Origin: CAYFVR01 sp046541515
Lineage (GTDB): Bacteria; Desulfobacterota; Desulfobacteria; Desulfobacterales; Desulfococcaceae
NCBI GenBank assembly: GCA_046541515.1
Contig: JBKHDD010000148.1
Location: 1 to 12,355 of the forward strand
Length of the DNA: 12,355 bases
Direction of reading: 5' to 3'
The position numbers and the translations under genes are program-made. The stretch's first letter is position 1, and every line of letters starts with the position of its first letter. Below the pieces are notes generated by a model. The model saw only the letters and a list, made by a program, of their open reading frames with translations. It had not been told where the DNA came from and made no database searches. Positions 1-6,334 of this stretch are shown here, piece by piece.

Positions 1-52
1 TCTGTCCGGCTTCCTTCAGCGCGTGCAGATCGTCGATGGTGTTGACTTTCAC
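1..52 (-). CDS. Probable NuoF-like NADH-binding subunit, N-terminal fragment
   Basis: Only the first 17 codons are in the window, starting at GTG (52-50) and reading MKVNTIDDLHALKEAGQ. A purine-rich ribosome binding site (GAGGGG) lies just upstream of the GTG, which supports the start. The short 'K-I/V-x-S/T-x-x-D-L-x-x-L' opening resembles the start of 51-kDa-type (NuoF/HoxF/BamH-like) subunits that carry a ferredoxin-like domain ahead of the FMN/NADH domain. Its place directly after nuoE supports this. In such complexes this subunit oxidises or reduces NAD(H) and passes electrons to the NuoE cluster. The name rests mainly on gene order, because 17 residues cannot prove a family. It is cut by the window edge. 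Confidence 0.5.
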   Translation of the reverse strand, partial: MKVNTIDDLHALKEAGQ

Positions 53-81
53 GGCGTCCCCCCTCGGGCGGAAAATTGGGC

Positions 82-144
82 GTAGGGGCAGGCCCCCGTG
101 CCTGCCCTGTTCAACGAAGGGCAGGCACGGGGGCCTGCCCCTAC
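82..144. repeat. Perfect 27-bp inverted repeat between nuoE and nuoF-like
   Basis: Arms at 82-108 and 118-144 are exact reverse complements around a 9-base loop (109-117). Each arm has the outer end GTAGGGGC and a GC-rich interior. The element lies between the nuoE stop (170-172) and the next start (52), so the mRNA should form a very stable hairpin. There is no T-tract on either side, so it is not a classical intrinsic terminator. It resembles a REP- or MITE-type palindromic element and could slow decay or reduce read-through. A degenerate element with similar ends is at 1722-1825. Confidence 0.85.
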
Positions 145-169
145 CGTTCGAAAACCTCGGGCGGATGGG

Positions 170-781
170 TCATCCCGCATAGTGGTCCAGCGCGCCGATC
201 ACCGTTTGGGAATCGGTCCGGCTGTAGGTGTCCTCGTCGATCATCACCACGGGCCCCAAGCCGCAACAGCCCACGCACCGCACCGTCTCCAGCGTGAAGC
301 GCCGGTCGGCCGTGGTCTGGCCCTCGCGGACGTGGAGGGTCTCCTCCAACCGCTCTTTCAACCGGCCGGCCCCCCGGACGTGGCAGGCCGTGCCCACGCA
401 GATTTTGATGGTATGGGCGCCGCGCGGCTCCAGGCTGAACGCCTTGTAAAAGGTGGCGATGCCGTAGATCCGGCTGAGCGGAAGGCCCAGGCTCATGGAA
501 ACCCGCCGAAGGGCCGACTGGGGCAGATACTTGTACCGGCCGTTGATGGCCTGGAGGATCATGATCAGGTTGCCGGGGTCGTTGCCGAAATCGTCCATGA
601 TCATCCGCTGGATCGATTCCAGCTCCGCCGGCGCCAGGGAATCGGCTGGCTGGATGGCCCCGGCGGCCGGTTGCCCGGCCCGACGGGAATCGGCCGACGG
701 CGGCCGAATCGATTGGATCGACGGGATCGGCCGAGACCCTTGAGATTGGGTCGGTTGGGATTGCGACGCCTGTGGATTCAT
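170..781 (-). CDS. nuoE: NuoE-like [2Fe-2S] subunit (24-kDa family)
   Basis: This 203-residue protein belongs to the NuoE/24-kDa family. The thioredoxin-like ferredoxin carries one [2Fe-2S] cluster and relays electrons to or from a NuoF-type FMN subunit. The four ligands are visible: CVGTAC (C-x4-C), then CVGCC (C-x3-C) about 37 residues later, followed by GLGPVVMIDEDTY, typical of the family. The helical part starting near QRMIMDDF contains the common YLPQSALRRVS segment. The start (ATG 781-779) has GGGGAGGG upstream and overlaps the hdrA-like stop in ATGA, so translation is coupled. The first 45 or so residues are an unusual Gln/Pro/Ser/Arg-rich extension with no family match that I recognise. 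The role is probably in a soluble NAD(H)-linked electron-transfer complex rather than full complex I, because the partner is HdrA-like. Confidence 0.9.
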   Translation of the reverse strand: MNPQASQSQPTQSQGSRPIPSIQSIRPPSADSRRAGQPAAGAIQPADSLAPAELESIQRMIMDDFGNDPGNLIMILQAINGRYKYLPQSALRRVSMSLGLPLSRIYGIATFYKAFSLEPRGAHTIKICVGTACHVRGAGRLKERLEETLHVREGQTTADRRFTLETVRCVGCCGLGPVVMIDEDTYSRTDSQTVIGALDHYAG

Positions 782-1632
782 GTGGCCCTCCCCGCGAATT
801 CCGCGACCGGTTCCGGGACATAGCCCAGCGACTGTTTCTCTTCCGGGGTGTAGAGGCGGTATTGCACCGGGCAGGCCCGGGTGCATTCGCCGCAGCCCGT
901 GCATTTGTTCACGTCGATGTATCGGGGTTTCTTGCGGATTTTGACTTTGTAATTGCCGATATAGCCGGAAACTTCGACCACCTCGGCGTAGGTCGTGAGC
1001 CGGATGTTGGCGTTCTGCCCCACTTCGACCATTTTGGGCGTCCCGATGCAGGCGGCGCAGTCCAGGGTGGGAAAGGTCTTGTCGAACTGAAGCATGTGGC
1101 CGCCGATGGTGGGGCTTTTTTCCACCAGATGGACCTGAAGTCCGGAGTTGGCCACGTCCAGGGCGGCCTGCATTCCGGCAATTCCGCCGCCGACCACCAG
1201 GACGTCGGGCTTGACGGACACCTCCCGGGTTTCCAGCGCGGCGTGGTAGTTGACCCGGTTGATCGCTCCGGCGGCCAGGGTTTTGGCCTTGCGGGTGGCG
1301 TCGTCCTCGTTTTCGGTGACCCAGGACACCTGCTCCCGCACCGAGGCCATCTGGAATTTGTACGGATTGAGACCCGCCCGGGCGCACGCGCCCTGAAAGG
1401 TCTTCTCGTGGAGCCGAGGCGAGCAGGAGGCGACCACCACCCGGTTGAGATGGAACTCCCGGATGTCGTTTTCGATCATCTCCTGGCCGGGGTCGGAGCA
1501 CATGAATTTGTAGTCCCGGGAGACCACCACGTTTTCCAGTCCCCGGATGTAATCGGCCACCTCCTCCACCCGGACCTTGTAGGCGATGTTGATGCCGCAA
1601 TGGCAGATGTAAAAACCGATTCTCGTGGCCAT
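778..1632 (-). CDS. Short HdrA-like flavo-iron-sulfur protein
   Basis: This 284-residue protein matches the N-terminal part of heterodisulfide reductase subunit A. HdrA-family proteins hold the FAD that bifurcates or relays electrons among Fe-S clusters. Visible features: the N-terminal CHCG motif (C10, C12), further Cys at 45 and 70, the FAD-binding GGGIAG at 148-153, the family signature DCAACIGTPKMVEV (C192, C195), and one ferredoxin motif CTGCGECTRACP (C244, 247, 250, 254). It then stops about 30 residues later. Usual HdrA is about 650 residues or more and continues with the rest of the flavin domain and further ferredoxin motifs, which are absent here. ATG at 1632 is preceded by GGGGGAGAGG. 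The stop overlaps nuoE in ATGA. The length may be a natural short form, as the ends are clean and translation is coupled, or it may be an ancestral truncation. BamE-type HdrA next to BamG/H-like subunits is a family parallel. Confidence 0.85.
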   Translation of the reverse strand: MATRIGFYICHCGINIAYKVRVEEVADYIRGLENVVVSRDYKFMCSDPGQEMIENDIREFHLNRVVVASCSPRLHEKTFQGACARAGLNPYKFQMASVREQVSWVTENEDDATRKAKTLAAGAINRVNYHAALETREVSVKPDVLVVGGGIAGMQAALDVANSGLQVHLVEKSPTIGGHMLQFDKTFPTLDCAACIGTPKMVEVGQNANIRLTTYAEVVEVSGYIGNYKVKIRKKPRYIDVNKCTGCGECTRACPVQYRLYTPEEKQSLGYVPEPVAEFAGRAT

Positions 1633-1721
1633 CCTCTCCCCCTTGCGGTCGGGTTGCGCGCCGGTGGGTTCCGGCGAAGTCAATCCATTGCGATTTTTAT
1701 GCGATACCGATTTCCGGGATT

Positions 1722-1825
1722 GTAGGGGTACCTCTTGCGGGCGCCCTTTCCCCAATGCACCGTTGGTCGTTGGATTTCCGGATTTCGGCGGCCCCGCCAA
1801 GGGCGGCCGCAAGGGCCGCCCCTAC
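1722..1825. repeat. Degenerate inverted-repeat element upstream of hdrA-like gene
   Basis: The ends at 1722-1746 and 1801-1825 are imperfect reverse complements (20 of 25 positions by eye), each finishing in GTAGGGG/CCCCTAC. The outer ends resemble those of the perfect hairpin at 82-144, so both probably belong to one family of dispersed palindromic elements. It fills most of the 246-base gap between the receiver-like gene and the hdrA-like gene. I see no convincing promoter in the remainder of that gap, so the two genes may share a transcript. The interior (1747-1800) shows no coding potential. Confidence 0.6.
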
Positions 1826-1878
1826 GGCCCTGTTTTTCGTTCCGTTGGATTAAAACCGGCCAATTTACCCGGTCCATT

Positions 1879-2283
1879 TCAACCCGCCCGGGCCACCATT
1901 CCTTTGACGATGTTGACGATCTCGTCGGTTTCGGACGGGATTTCCAGGAAGGCGTCGGGTTCCGGGACGCGCTTTTCCTGGCGGGCCTTGCGGTAGCTCG
2001 GGTATTGCTCGAAAGTTTTGCGGGAGATTGGGGACAGGAGAATCACCGGGACGTCGCACAGGCAGTGGTCGCATTTGAGGTCCAGGTAAAGGGAAATCCC
2101 CTCGTCCGCCAGGCTCATGATGTTGATGATGATGCAGTCCGGTCGATCTTCATGGGACAAATCAAGGCATTCCCGGGCGTTTCCCACCACCACCGGCCGG
2201 CAGTCGCTGGATTCCATCAGGGCGGAAAGGAAGGTGGCCATCTCGAATTCCGGTTCCACCAGAACGATTTTCAACTCTCCCAT
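1879..2283 (-). CDS. Degenerate receiver-domain protein (pseudo-receiver)
   Basis: This 134-residue protein is a single CheY-like receiver fold without an output domain. The pattern is VLVEPE at the first strand, DCIIINI at the third, VPVILLS at the fourth and DAFLEIPS at the fifth. The functional residues are changed. The usual Asp pair is E10-P-E12, the phospho-acceptor Asp is Asn54, the Thr/Ser position is kept as Ser84, and the invariant Lys of the KP motif is Ile115. It therefore should not accept phosphate in the normal way. Cysteines C71, C74 and C76 (CDHCLC) lie between the third helix and fourth strand, with C28, C39 and C50 elsewhere, which suggests metal binding or thiol sensing as an inference. 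AAAGAGAG precedes the ATG. It is the first gene after the sigma-54-like promoter and precedes hdrA-nuoE, so it may be a structural or regulatory partner of the redox module. Confidence 0.75.
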   Translation of the reverse strand: MGELKIVLVEPEFEMATFLSALMESSDCRPVVVGNARECLDLSHEDRPDCIIINIMSLADEGISLYLDLKCDHCLCDVPVILLSPISRKTFEQYPSYRKARQEKRVPEPDAFLEIPSETDEIVNIVKGMVARAG

Positions 2284-2550
2284 GATCGCTCTCTTTCCGG
2301 TCGGACGGGTCGCGTCGTGGATGACCGAGGAAACGCGGCGGATGACGGCATTTCATCCAAGCAGGCCGGAAATCGGCCGCGTTCCTCCATTTTCGACTCC
2401 GAGATGATGCGGCGCGTTTCCGTCGGAGACAGAATTTTTTGGGAACAAGCCCGAAAACATCCTTTTTCAGGCCAGCAAATTCTTATCGGCTGGAGCCTGC
2501 CGTCCAGAACCTTTCTTCCGTTCTGAAATCGCTTCTTGGAGATTTCCCAA

Positions 2551-2567
2551 AGCATATCCCGTGCCAG
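2551..2567 (-). promoter_or_regulatory. Candidate sigma-54 (-24/-12) promoter
   Basis: On the minus strand the sequence CTGGCACGGGATATGCT matches YTGGCACGNNNNTTGCW with a single mismatch (A for the first T of TTGC). The -24 GG (2565-2564) and -12 GC (2553-2552) are separated by exactly 10 bases, the required spacing. Transcription would start near 2540 and read into the pseudo-receiver gene, leaving a leader of about 255 nt, then hdrA-nuoE-nuoF. No activator of the NtrC family is encoded in this window, so the activator would have to be elsewhere. Confidence 0.6.
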
Positions 2568-2571
2568 CTCC

Positions 2572-2614
2572 GAAATTTGCGCAGATTTCCAATAAAAACA
2601 ACGGAATTTGCGCA
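2572..2614. promoter_or_regulatory. Phased direct repeat next to the -24 element
   Basis: Two copies of a 12-mer, GAAATTTGCGCA (2572-2583) and GGAATTTGCGCA (2603-2614), differ at one position. They are offset by 31 bp, close to three helical turns, so they face the same side of the DNA. They lie directly upstream of the -24 box. The second copy contains the palindrome TTGCGCAA (2608-2615). They could be binding sites for a repressor or activator of the receiver-hdrA-nuoE operon. The protein is unknown. Confidence 0.4.
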
Positions 2615-2699
2615 AGTCGAGCGGGAACGCTCCGGTGCCGCACAACAGTCGGGCATGTTGCAGCCCGCGCCTCGGACCTGTGTCTTTTTAATTTTATTT

Positions 2700-2712
2700 C
2701 AATTGGTTGAAT
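2700..2712 (-). promoter_or_regulatory. IHF-like site with adjoining A/T tract
   Basis: The minus-strand sequence ATTCAACCAATTG fits the IHF consensus WATCAANNNNTTR with one mismatch. It is joined to an A/T-rich run (2684-2699), as real IHF sites often are. It lies between the palindrome at 2724-2745 and the candidate sigma-54 promoter, where DNA bending would bring a bound activator to the polymerase. IHF sites are weakly defined, so this rests partly on context. Confidence 0.35.
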
Positions 2713-2723
2713 TTATTGCGAGG

Positions 2724-2745
2724 TGCAATGCAACGTTGCGTTGCA
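2724..2745. promoter_or_regulatory. 22-bp near-palindrome, candidate activator site
   Basis: TGCAAT-GCAACGTTGC-GTTGCA reads the same on both strands except for one pair of positions. The central 10 bp are perfectly symmetrical. Dyads with TGC...GCA half-sites are common for enhancer-binding activators of sigma-54 promoters. Its centre is about 195 bp upstream of the predicted start near 2540, within the usual range for such sites, and it begins 73 bp beyond the end of the kinase gene. It could instead serve an unrelated regulator. Confidence 0.45.
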
Positions 2746-2817
2746 GGCATGGCGAAAGGAATTCGTAGTCGGGATGGATTTCGCGGAGTTGAACTTGACG
2801 AATTGCGACAGAGAAGC

Positions 2818-4368
2818 CTAAATGGGAAAATAAACAAAAAAGGTGGTCCCTTTTCCCTCGGTGCTTTCCACTTCCACATCGCCGTTGTGGTGCTGGATGA
2901 TGCCGTAGAGGGTGGAGAGGCCCAGCCCGACGCCGTAGCCTTCGGCCTTGGAGGTGAAAAAGGGCTCGAAAATGTGGGGCAGGTTTTCCGGGGGGATGCC
3001 CAGGCCGGTGTCCTGGACGGAGAGGACGAGGCGGCCCTTCGGCGGGTCCGCCGCGGCGGAGAGGCGAAGGACGCCGCCCTTGGGCATGGCGTCGATGGCG
3101 TTGAAAACGAGGTTGATGAGACACTGTTGCAGTTGGTTGAAATCGCCGTTGATGGTCGGAAGGCCTTCCGGCAACTCGGTTTCCACCCGGATGTTGCTCA
3201 GGTCCAGCTTATGCTGGCTGAGCAACACCGACCGTTCCACCAGGTTTTTCACGTCCACGGGCCCGAACTCGGCGGGAGACTTCCGAGAGAACGTCAGGAG
3301 GCTGGAGATGATCTCGGAGCAGCGTCCGGTCTCGCTTTCCACCAGGGTCAGATAGCGGGTGAATTTCTCCAGGTTTTCGGGGGTCAGCTTCCCGGCCCGG
3401 TTCACAATCCGGAGCATGAGGCGGCAGTAGTTGAGCACGCCGGCCAGGGGATTGTTGATCTCGTGGACCACGCTGGCGGCCAGCCGCCCCAGGGACATCA
3501 TCTTGTCCTGGTGGAGAATCCTGGCCTGATCCTCCATCTCCCGCTCCAGCCGCCGAAGCGCCCGCAGGTCCCGAACGAAAAGGACCAGCCCGGCGTCCGC
3601 TCCCTCCCGATTGGAAATGACCGACGCCGACAACTGGGCCGGAATGTCCTGTCCGTCCCGCCCCAAAAGCGTGGTTTCGTGGAGAAACAGCCGCCCCGCC
3701 CCGCTCCGGGATTCATCGGCCAGGGCCTGGCGGAACGCCGTTTCCTCCGCCGAACGGAAAAAGCGCGAAAGGGAAAATTGGTGGCGAACTTCGGCGGACG
3801 GATAGCCGGAAATCGCCTCCATGCTCCGGTTGAAGACCACGACCGTTTCGTCGGCGTCGCAACCGACGATGCCGTCCATGGAACTTTCGATCAGGTTGTT
3901 CTGGTATTCGAAGGTCTCCATCAACTCGACGGTGGTCTCGTTCCAGCCTTCCTCCAGCAGCCGGGTGTAGTCGGCGATCTGTTGCTTGCGCGTGTAGCGT
4001 TCCCGGGCCCGATCCAGCGCCAGATGCAAGGCTTCGTCGTTGATGGGTTTGGTGATGAAATCCGAGGCGTCCAGTTGCAACGCCCGGATGGCCAGGTCCA
4101 TTTCTCCGAACGCCGTGGCGACGATGACCTCGATGTCCGGCATGTCGGTCTTGATCCGCTCCAGCACGGCGATGCCGTCCATCCCCGGCATGCGCACGTC
4201 GGTGATGACGATCTGGGGCCGCGCCTCGGCGCACAACGCCAATCCCTCCGGCCCGTCGGCCGCCGCCGCGACGTCGTATCCCGCGTCCCTCAGGGCGATC
4301 CCGGTCACCTTCCGGATTCCCGGCTCGTCGTCGATCAGCACGATTTTCCAAGGGGGCTGGGTGGGCAT
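2818..4368 (-). CDS. Hybrid sensor histidine kinase (REC-PAS-HisKA-HATPase)
   Basis: This 516-residue soluble protein has four domains. The N-terminal receiver (about 7-120) has all active residues: D13/D14/E15, phospho-acceptor D57 (ITDVRMPGMDG), T85 and K107. A coiled linker follows (about 122-160). The PAS domain (about 160-270) is recognisable from SSMDGIVGCDADETVVVFN and the ISGYPSAEV segment. The HisKA domain has phospho-accepting H302 in VHEINNPLAG. The HATPase_c domain has N423 (NAID), DTGLGI at 453-458 and GVGLGLSTLYGI. There is no membrane segment or signal peptide, so the signal is cytoplasmic, sensed by the PAS domain or received through the N-terminal REC. Such NtrB-like kinases often control sigma-54 operons, and this one is transcribed toward the candidate sigma-54 region. 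No intact response regulator is adjacent; the nearest is the degenerate receiver. AAAGG lies 8-9 bases before the ATG, a moderate ribosome site. Confidence 0.92.
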   Translation of the reverse strand: MPTQPPWKIVLIDDEPGIRKVTGIALRDAGYDVAAAADGPEGLALCAEARPQIVITDVRMPGMDGIAVLERIKTDMPDIEVIVATAFGEMDLAIRALQLDASDFITKPINDEALHLALDRARERYTRKQQIADYTRLLEEGWNETTVELMETFEYQNNLIESSMDGIVGCDADETVVVFNRSMEAISGYPSAEVRHQFSLSRFFRSAEETAFRQALADESRSGAGRLFLHETTLLGRDGQDIPAQLSASVISNREGADAGLVLFVRDLRALRRLEREMEDQARILHQDKMMSLGRLAASVVHEINNPLAGVLNYCRLMLRIVNRAGKLTPENLEKFTRYLTLVESETGRCSEIISSLLTFSRKSPAEFGPVDVKNLVERSVLLSQHKLDLSNIRVETELPEGLPTINGDFNQLQQCLINLVFNAIDAMPKGGVLRLSAAADPPKGRLVLSVQDTGLGIPPENLPHIFEPFFTSKAEGYGVGLGLSTLYGIIQHHNGDVEVESTEGKGTTFFVYFPI

Positions 4369-4443
4369 GGGCGGGCCTTTGGGGGTTGGGGTGGGTGGCG
4401 CAAGATCGGATGCGAAAAGAAAACCCGCTTCGCTACGGGGAAA

Positions 4444-4472
4444 GCCGGGCGGGGCAAAAGGCCCCGCCCGGC
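4444..4472 (-). terminator. Candidate terminator hairpin
   Basis: There is a perfect 12-bp stem (4444-4455 pairing with 4461-4472) around a 5-base loop, all G/C except the loop. On the minus strand it is followed by only TTT, so intrinsic termination may be weak. It lies between the dockerin gene fragment (stop at 4534) and the kinase start (4368), so it could separate these transcripts. Confidence 0.5.
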
Positions 4473-4533
4473 GGGAATTCGCTTGTCGAAACAGCGGAGA
4501 GTGAAATCTCTTTCGGGAGGGGATACTCCGTTC

Positions 4534-6087
4534 TTACCGAGAAATCAACCGCAACACGAAAATCGCCTCTTCCAGCCCGAGCCGGTCGTCGCCGCTGGCG
4601 TCTGCGGACCAGGTGACTTCGGCGGTTCCCGTGTCAATGTCCGCCAGAATCTGAAGAATCAAAATGGCGTCGGCCAGATCGACGGTCCCGCTGTTGTCGG
4701 CGTCGCCTTCGGCGGCCGGGGAATCGGTCGTTCCCGAAATCTCGGCGCTGGGCGGGCTGGTCAAGTCGTTGGGCTGGCTGCCATGAGCAGGGGTGAAGGA
4801 TTCCACGATAAAATAATAGGGGGTATCCGGCAACAAACCCGCAACGGTGTATTCCGAGGCGGATTTATCGGCCGCGGTCGCCGTTTCCGGATACGGACCG
4901 CCCGGAGTGGTTCCGTAATGGATGCGGTAATATCCCCCGTCGCCGGTATAGGCGATGGGGTCCCATGTCACTTGAATGCGGGTGGGGCCAACCGTGCCGA
5001 CGGCGAGATTGGTCGGGGCGACGGTTTGGGTGGCGGCCCAGCCGGGAAAGGTGTTGTCCAGATAGGCCGCGGGGTCCGGACTTGAAGCGGTGAGCATATT
5101 GTAGCCGATGCCTCCGGTCAACGCGCCCAGATTGGCGATTTCGGGCGGAACGTCGCCGGAAAATTGATTGAAGGCCAGAAAAAGCTGGGTCAGATTGGAC
5201 AATTGGCCAATTTGCGAGGGAATCGGCCCCTCCAGGCGATTGCTTTCCAACTGGAGCCTTGTCAGCATGCTCAAAGCACCCAATTCTGCGGGAATCTCCC
5301 CGGTAAGCCGGTTGCTTTTTAGCCACAATGTCTCCAAATCAACAAAATTGCCTACTTCCGGGGGGATGGGGCCGGTCAACAACGGGTTTTCAGCGAGCCA
5401 GAATATTTTCAGTTTCGACAAAGCCCCGATTTCGGAAGGAATGAAGCCGTTCAATTTATTGCCGATAAGGTTCAATTCGGTGACATGCCCTGCTTCGACG
5501 ACAACGCCGAACCATTCATCCGCCGCGGTTCGCGTATTCCAGTTGGTGTTATCCCGCCAGTTCGCGCCATCGGTACTTTCGTAAAACGCCGTCAACGCCT
5601 CGCATTCCGATTGGGGGATGCCGGTGGATTGCGTGTCCGTGCAAAGAACGGACGTAGCCGCCGAAATTTCCTGGCTGAGAGAGCTGGTCAGGTCGTTGGG
5701 GTTCGAAGAATGGCTCGGCGTGAAGGTTTCCACGACGAAATGGTAGGTGCGGTTTGGGGAAAGTCCCGTAACGACATGGTTTGACGCGAATTTGTCCGAC
5801 GTTTTCCCCCCGTCGGCGTAGGGTCCGCCGGAAGTGGTCGCGTATTTCACCCGGTACTCGCCGCCGTCTCCGGTATAGGCGATCGGGGTCCAGGCAACCG
5901 TGACGCCGTTCGTGTCCGCAGAGTCGATGGAAAGATTCGTCGGAGGAACGGTTTGCGTTTCGGCCCAGCCGGGTGAATTTTCAAGGTCAAAATACCGGGA
6001 GAGTCGGGCGAAATCGATGTCGAGGATCGATTGGAGGGAGAAGGCAGGCGGATTCGAATCGGGATGGACAGGATGGATTCGGGATGT
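4534..6087 (-). pseudogene. 5'-truncated FnIII-LRR-FnIII-dockerin surface protein
   Basis: The open frame runs from just after a stop (6090-6088) to 4534, 517 codons, but the part before the first LRR has no ATG or TTG and only one in-frame GTG (5850), which falls inside a domain. No signal peptide exists although the protein type is exported. In order: a fibronectin-III-like domain (from ENSPGWAETQTVPPTNL), a plant-like LRR cap (CEALTAFYESTDGANW), about five 24-residue LRRs of the LxGxIPxxLGxLxxL type, a second FnIII starting FPGWAATQTVAPTNL, and a C-terminal dockerin-like pair of Ca-binding loops (DADNSGTVDLADA, DASGDDRLGLEEA). The two FnIII units are close copies, which implies that the missing N-terminus contained another LRR block. 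Upstream DNA holds repeats, not LRR sequence in any frame I checked. I infer loss of the 5' end. An unusual far-upstream start is less likely. Confidence 0.75.
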
Positions 6088-6169
6088 TCAGGATGAAAAG
6101 CGGGGGCTTGGGCGCGGGGGATATCCTGGACATCCTGTCGTCATCCTGGACATCCGGATTCGAAACGGG
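6050..6169. repeat. Palindromic element with flanking direct repeats
   Basis: Two copies of a GGATGNNCAGGATG-like unit (6062-6076 and 6082-6096) face two reverse copies (6123-6137 and 6141-6155). The pair 6082-6096 and 6141-6155 is complementary at 14 of 15 positions. The whole is bracketed by a direct repeat, GGATTCGAATCGGG at 6050-6063 and GGATTCGAAACGGG at 6156-6169, which differ at one base. This is the layout of a small non-coding mobile palindrome (MITE/REP type), with the direct repeats as a possible target duplication. It overlaps the broken 5' end of the LRR gene, and its sequence provides the in-frame stop at 6088-6090. Confidence 0.6.
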
Positions 6170-6219
6170 GGCCGAACTGTGGGGGCACCCCCCCCGTCGT
6201 CGCCCTGGCCGCGCCCGCA

Positions 6220-6274
6220 CCGGCCGTCGGTTTTTCCGCGGTTTTCCGGCGCCCGCCCCCCGGCCGTCGGTTTT
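6220..6274. repeat. 15-bp direct repeat in the intergenic region
   Basis: CCGGCCGTCGGTTTT occurs at 6220-6234 and again at 6260-6274, offset by 40 bp, with GC-rich sequence between. No gene is seen from 6091 to 6580 apart from the repeats listed. The function of this repeat is unknown. Confidence 0.6.
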
Positions 6275-6315
6275 CATCGATATCAAGATTTCGCCACGTC
6301 CGCAACGGCAGACAG

Positions 6316-6334
6316 TTTCGCGATGAACGCGAAA
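6316..6334. repeat. Short hairpin TTTCGCG/CGCGAAA
   Basis: A 7-bp perfect stem with a 5-base loop (ATGAA) is followed on the plus strand by AA, and on the minus strand it is preceded by T's. It may be a weak transcription terminator on the plus strand or part of another dispersed repeat. No gene ends near it on either strand. Confidence 0.35.

Noticed and set aside
778..780. TGA at the end of the HdrA-like gene as a selenocysteine codon (HdrA/BamE proteins can contain Sec)
   Set aside because: Translation past the TGA in frame gives an Arg/Pro/Asn-rich sequence with no HdrA similarity, and NuoE begins at the same point.
98..823. Plus-strand open frame of 241 codons
   Set aside because: Antisense to nuoE with its clear [2Fe-2S] motifs; no own ribosome site or family features.
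2271..2645. Minus-strand open frame of 124 codons over the regulatory region
   Set aside because: No ribosome site, no family features, and it begins upstream of the predicted transcription start.
2707..5085. Plus-strand open frame of 792 codons
   Set aside because: It lies antisense to the histidine kinase and LRR gene, has no family match and shows the His/Gly/Arg/Val-rich composition of a GC-rich shadow frame.
6050..6274. CRISPR-like array from the repeated GGATG/CATCC and GGCCGTCGG units
   Set aside because: Units are short, inverted and unevenly spaced, with no constant-length spacers or cas genes.
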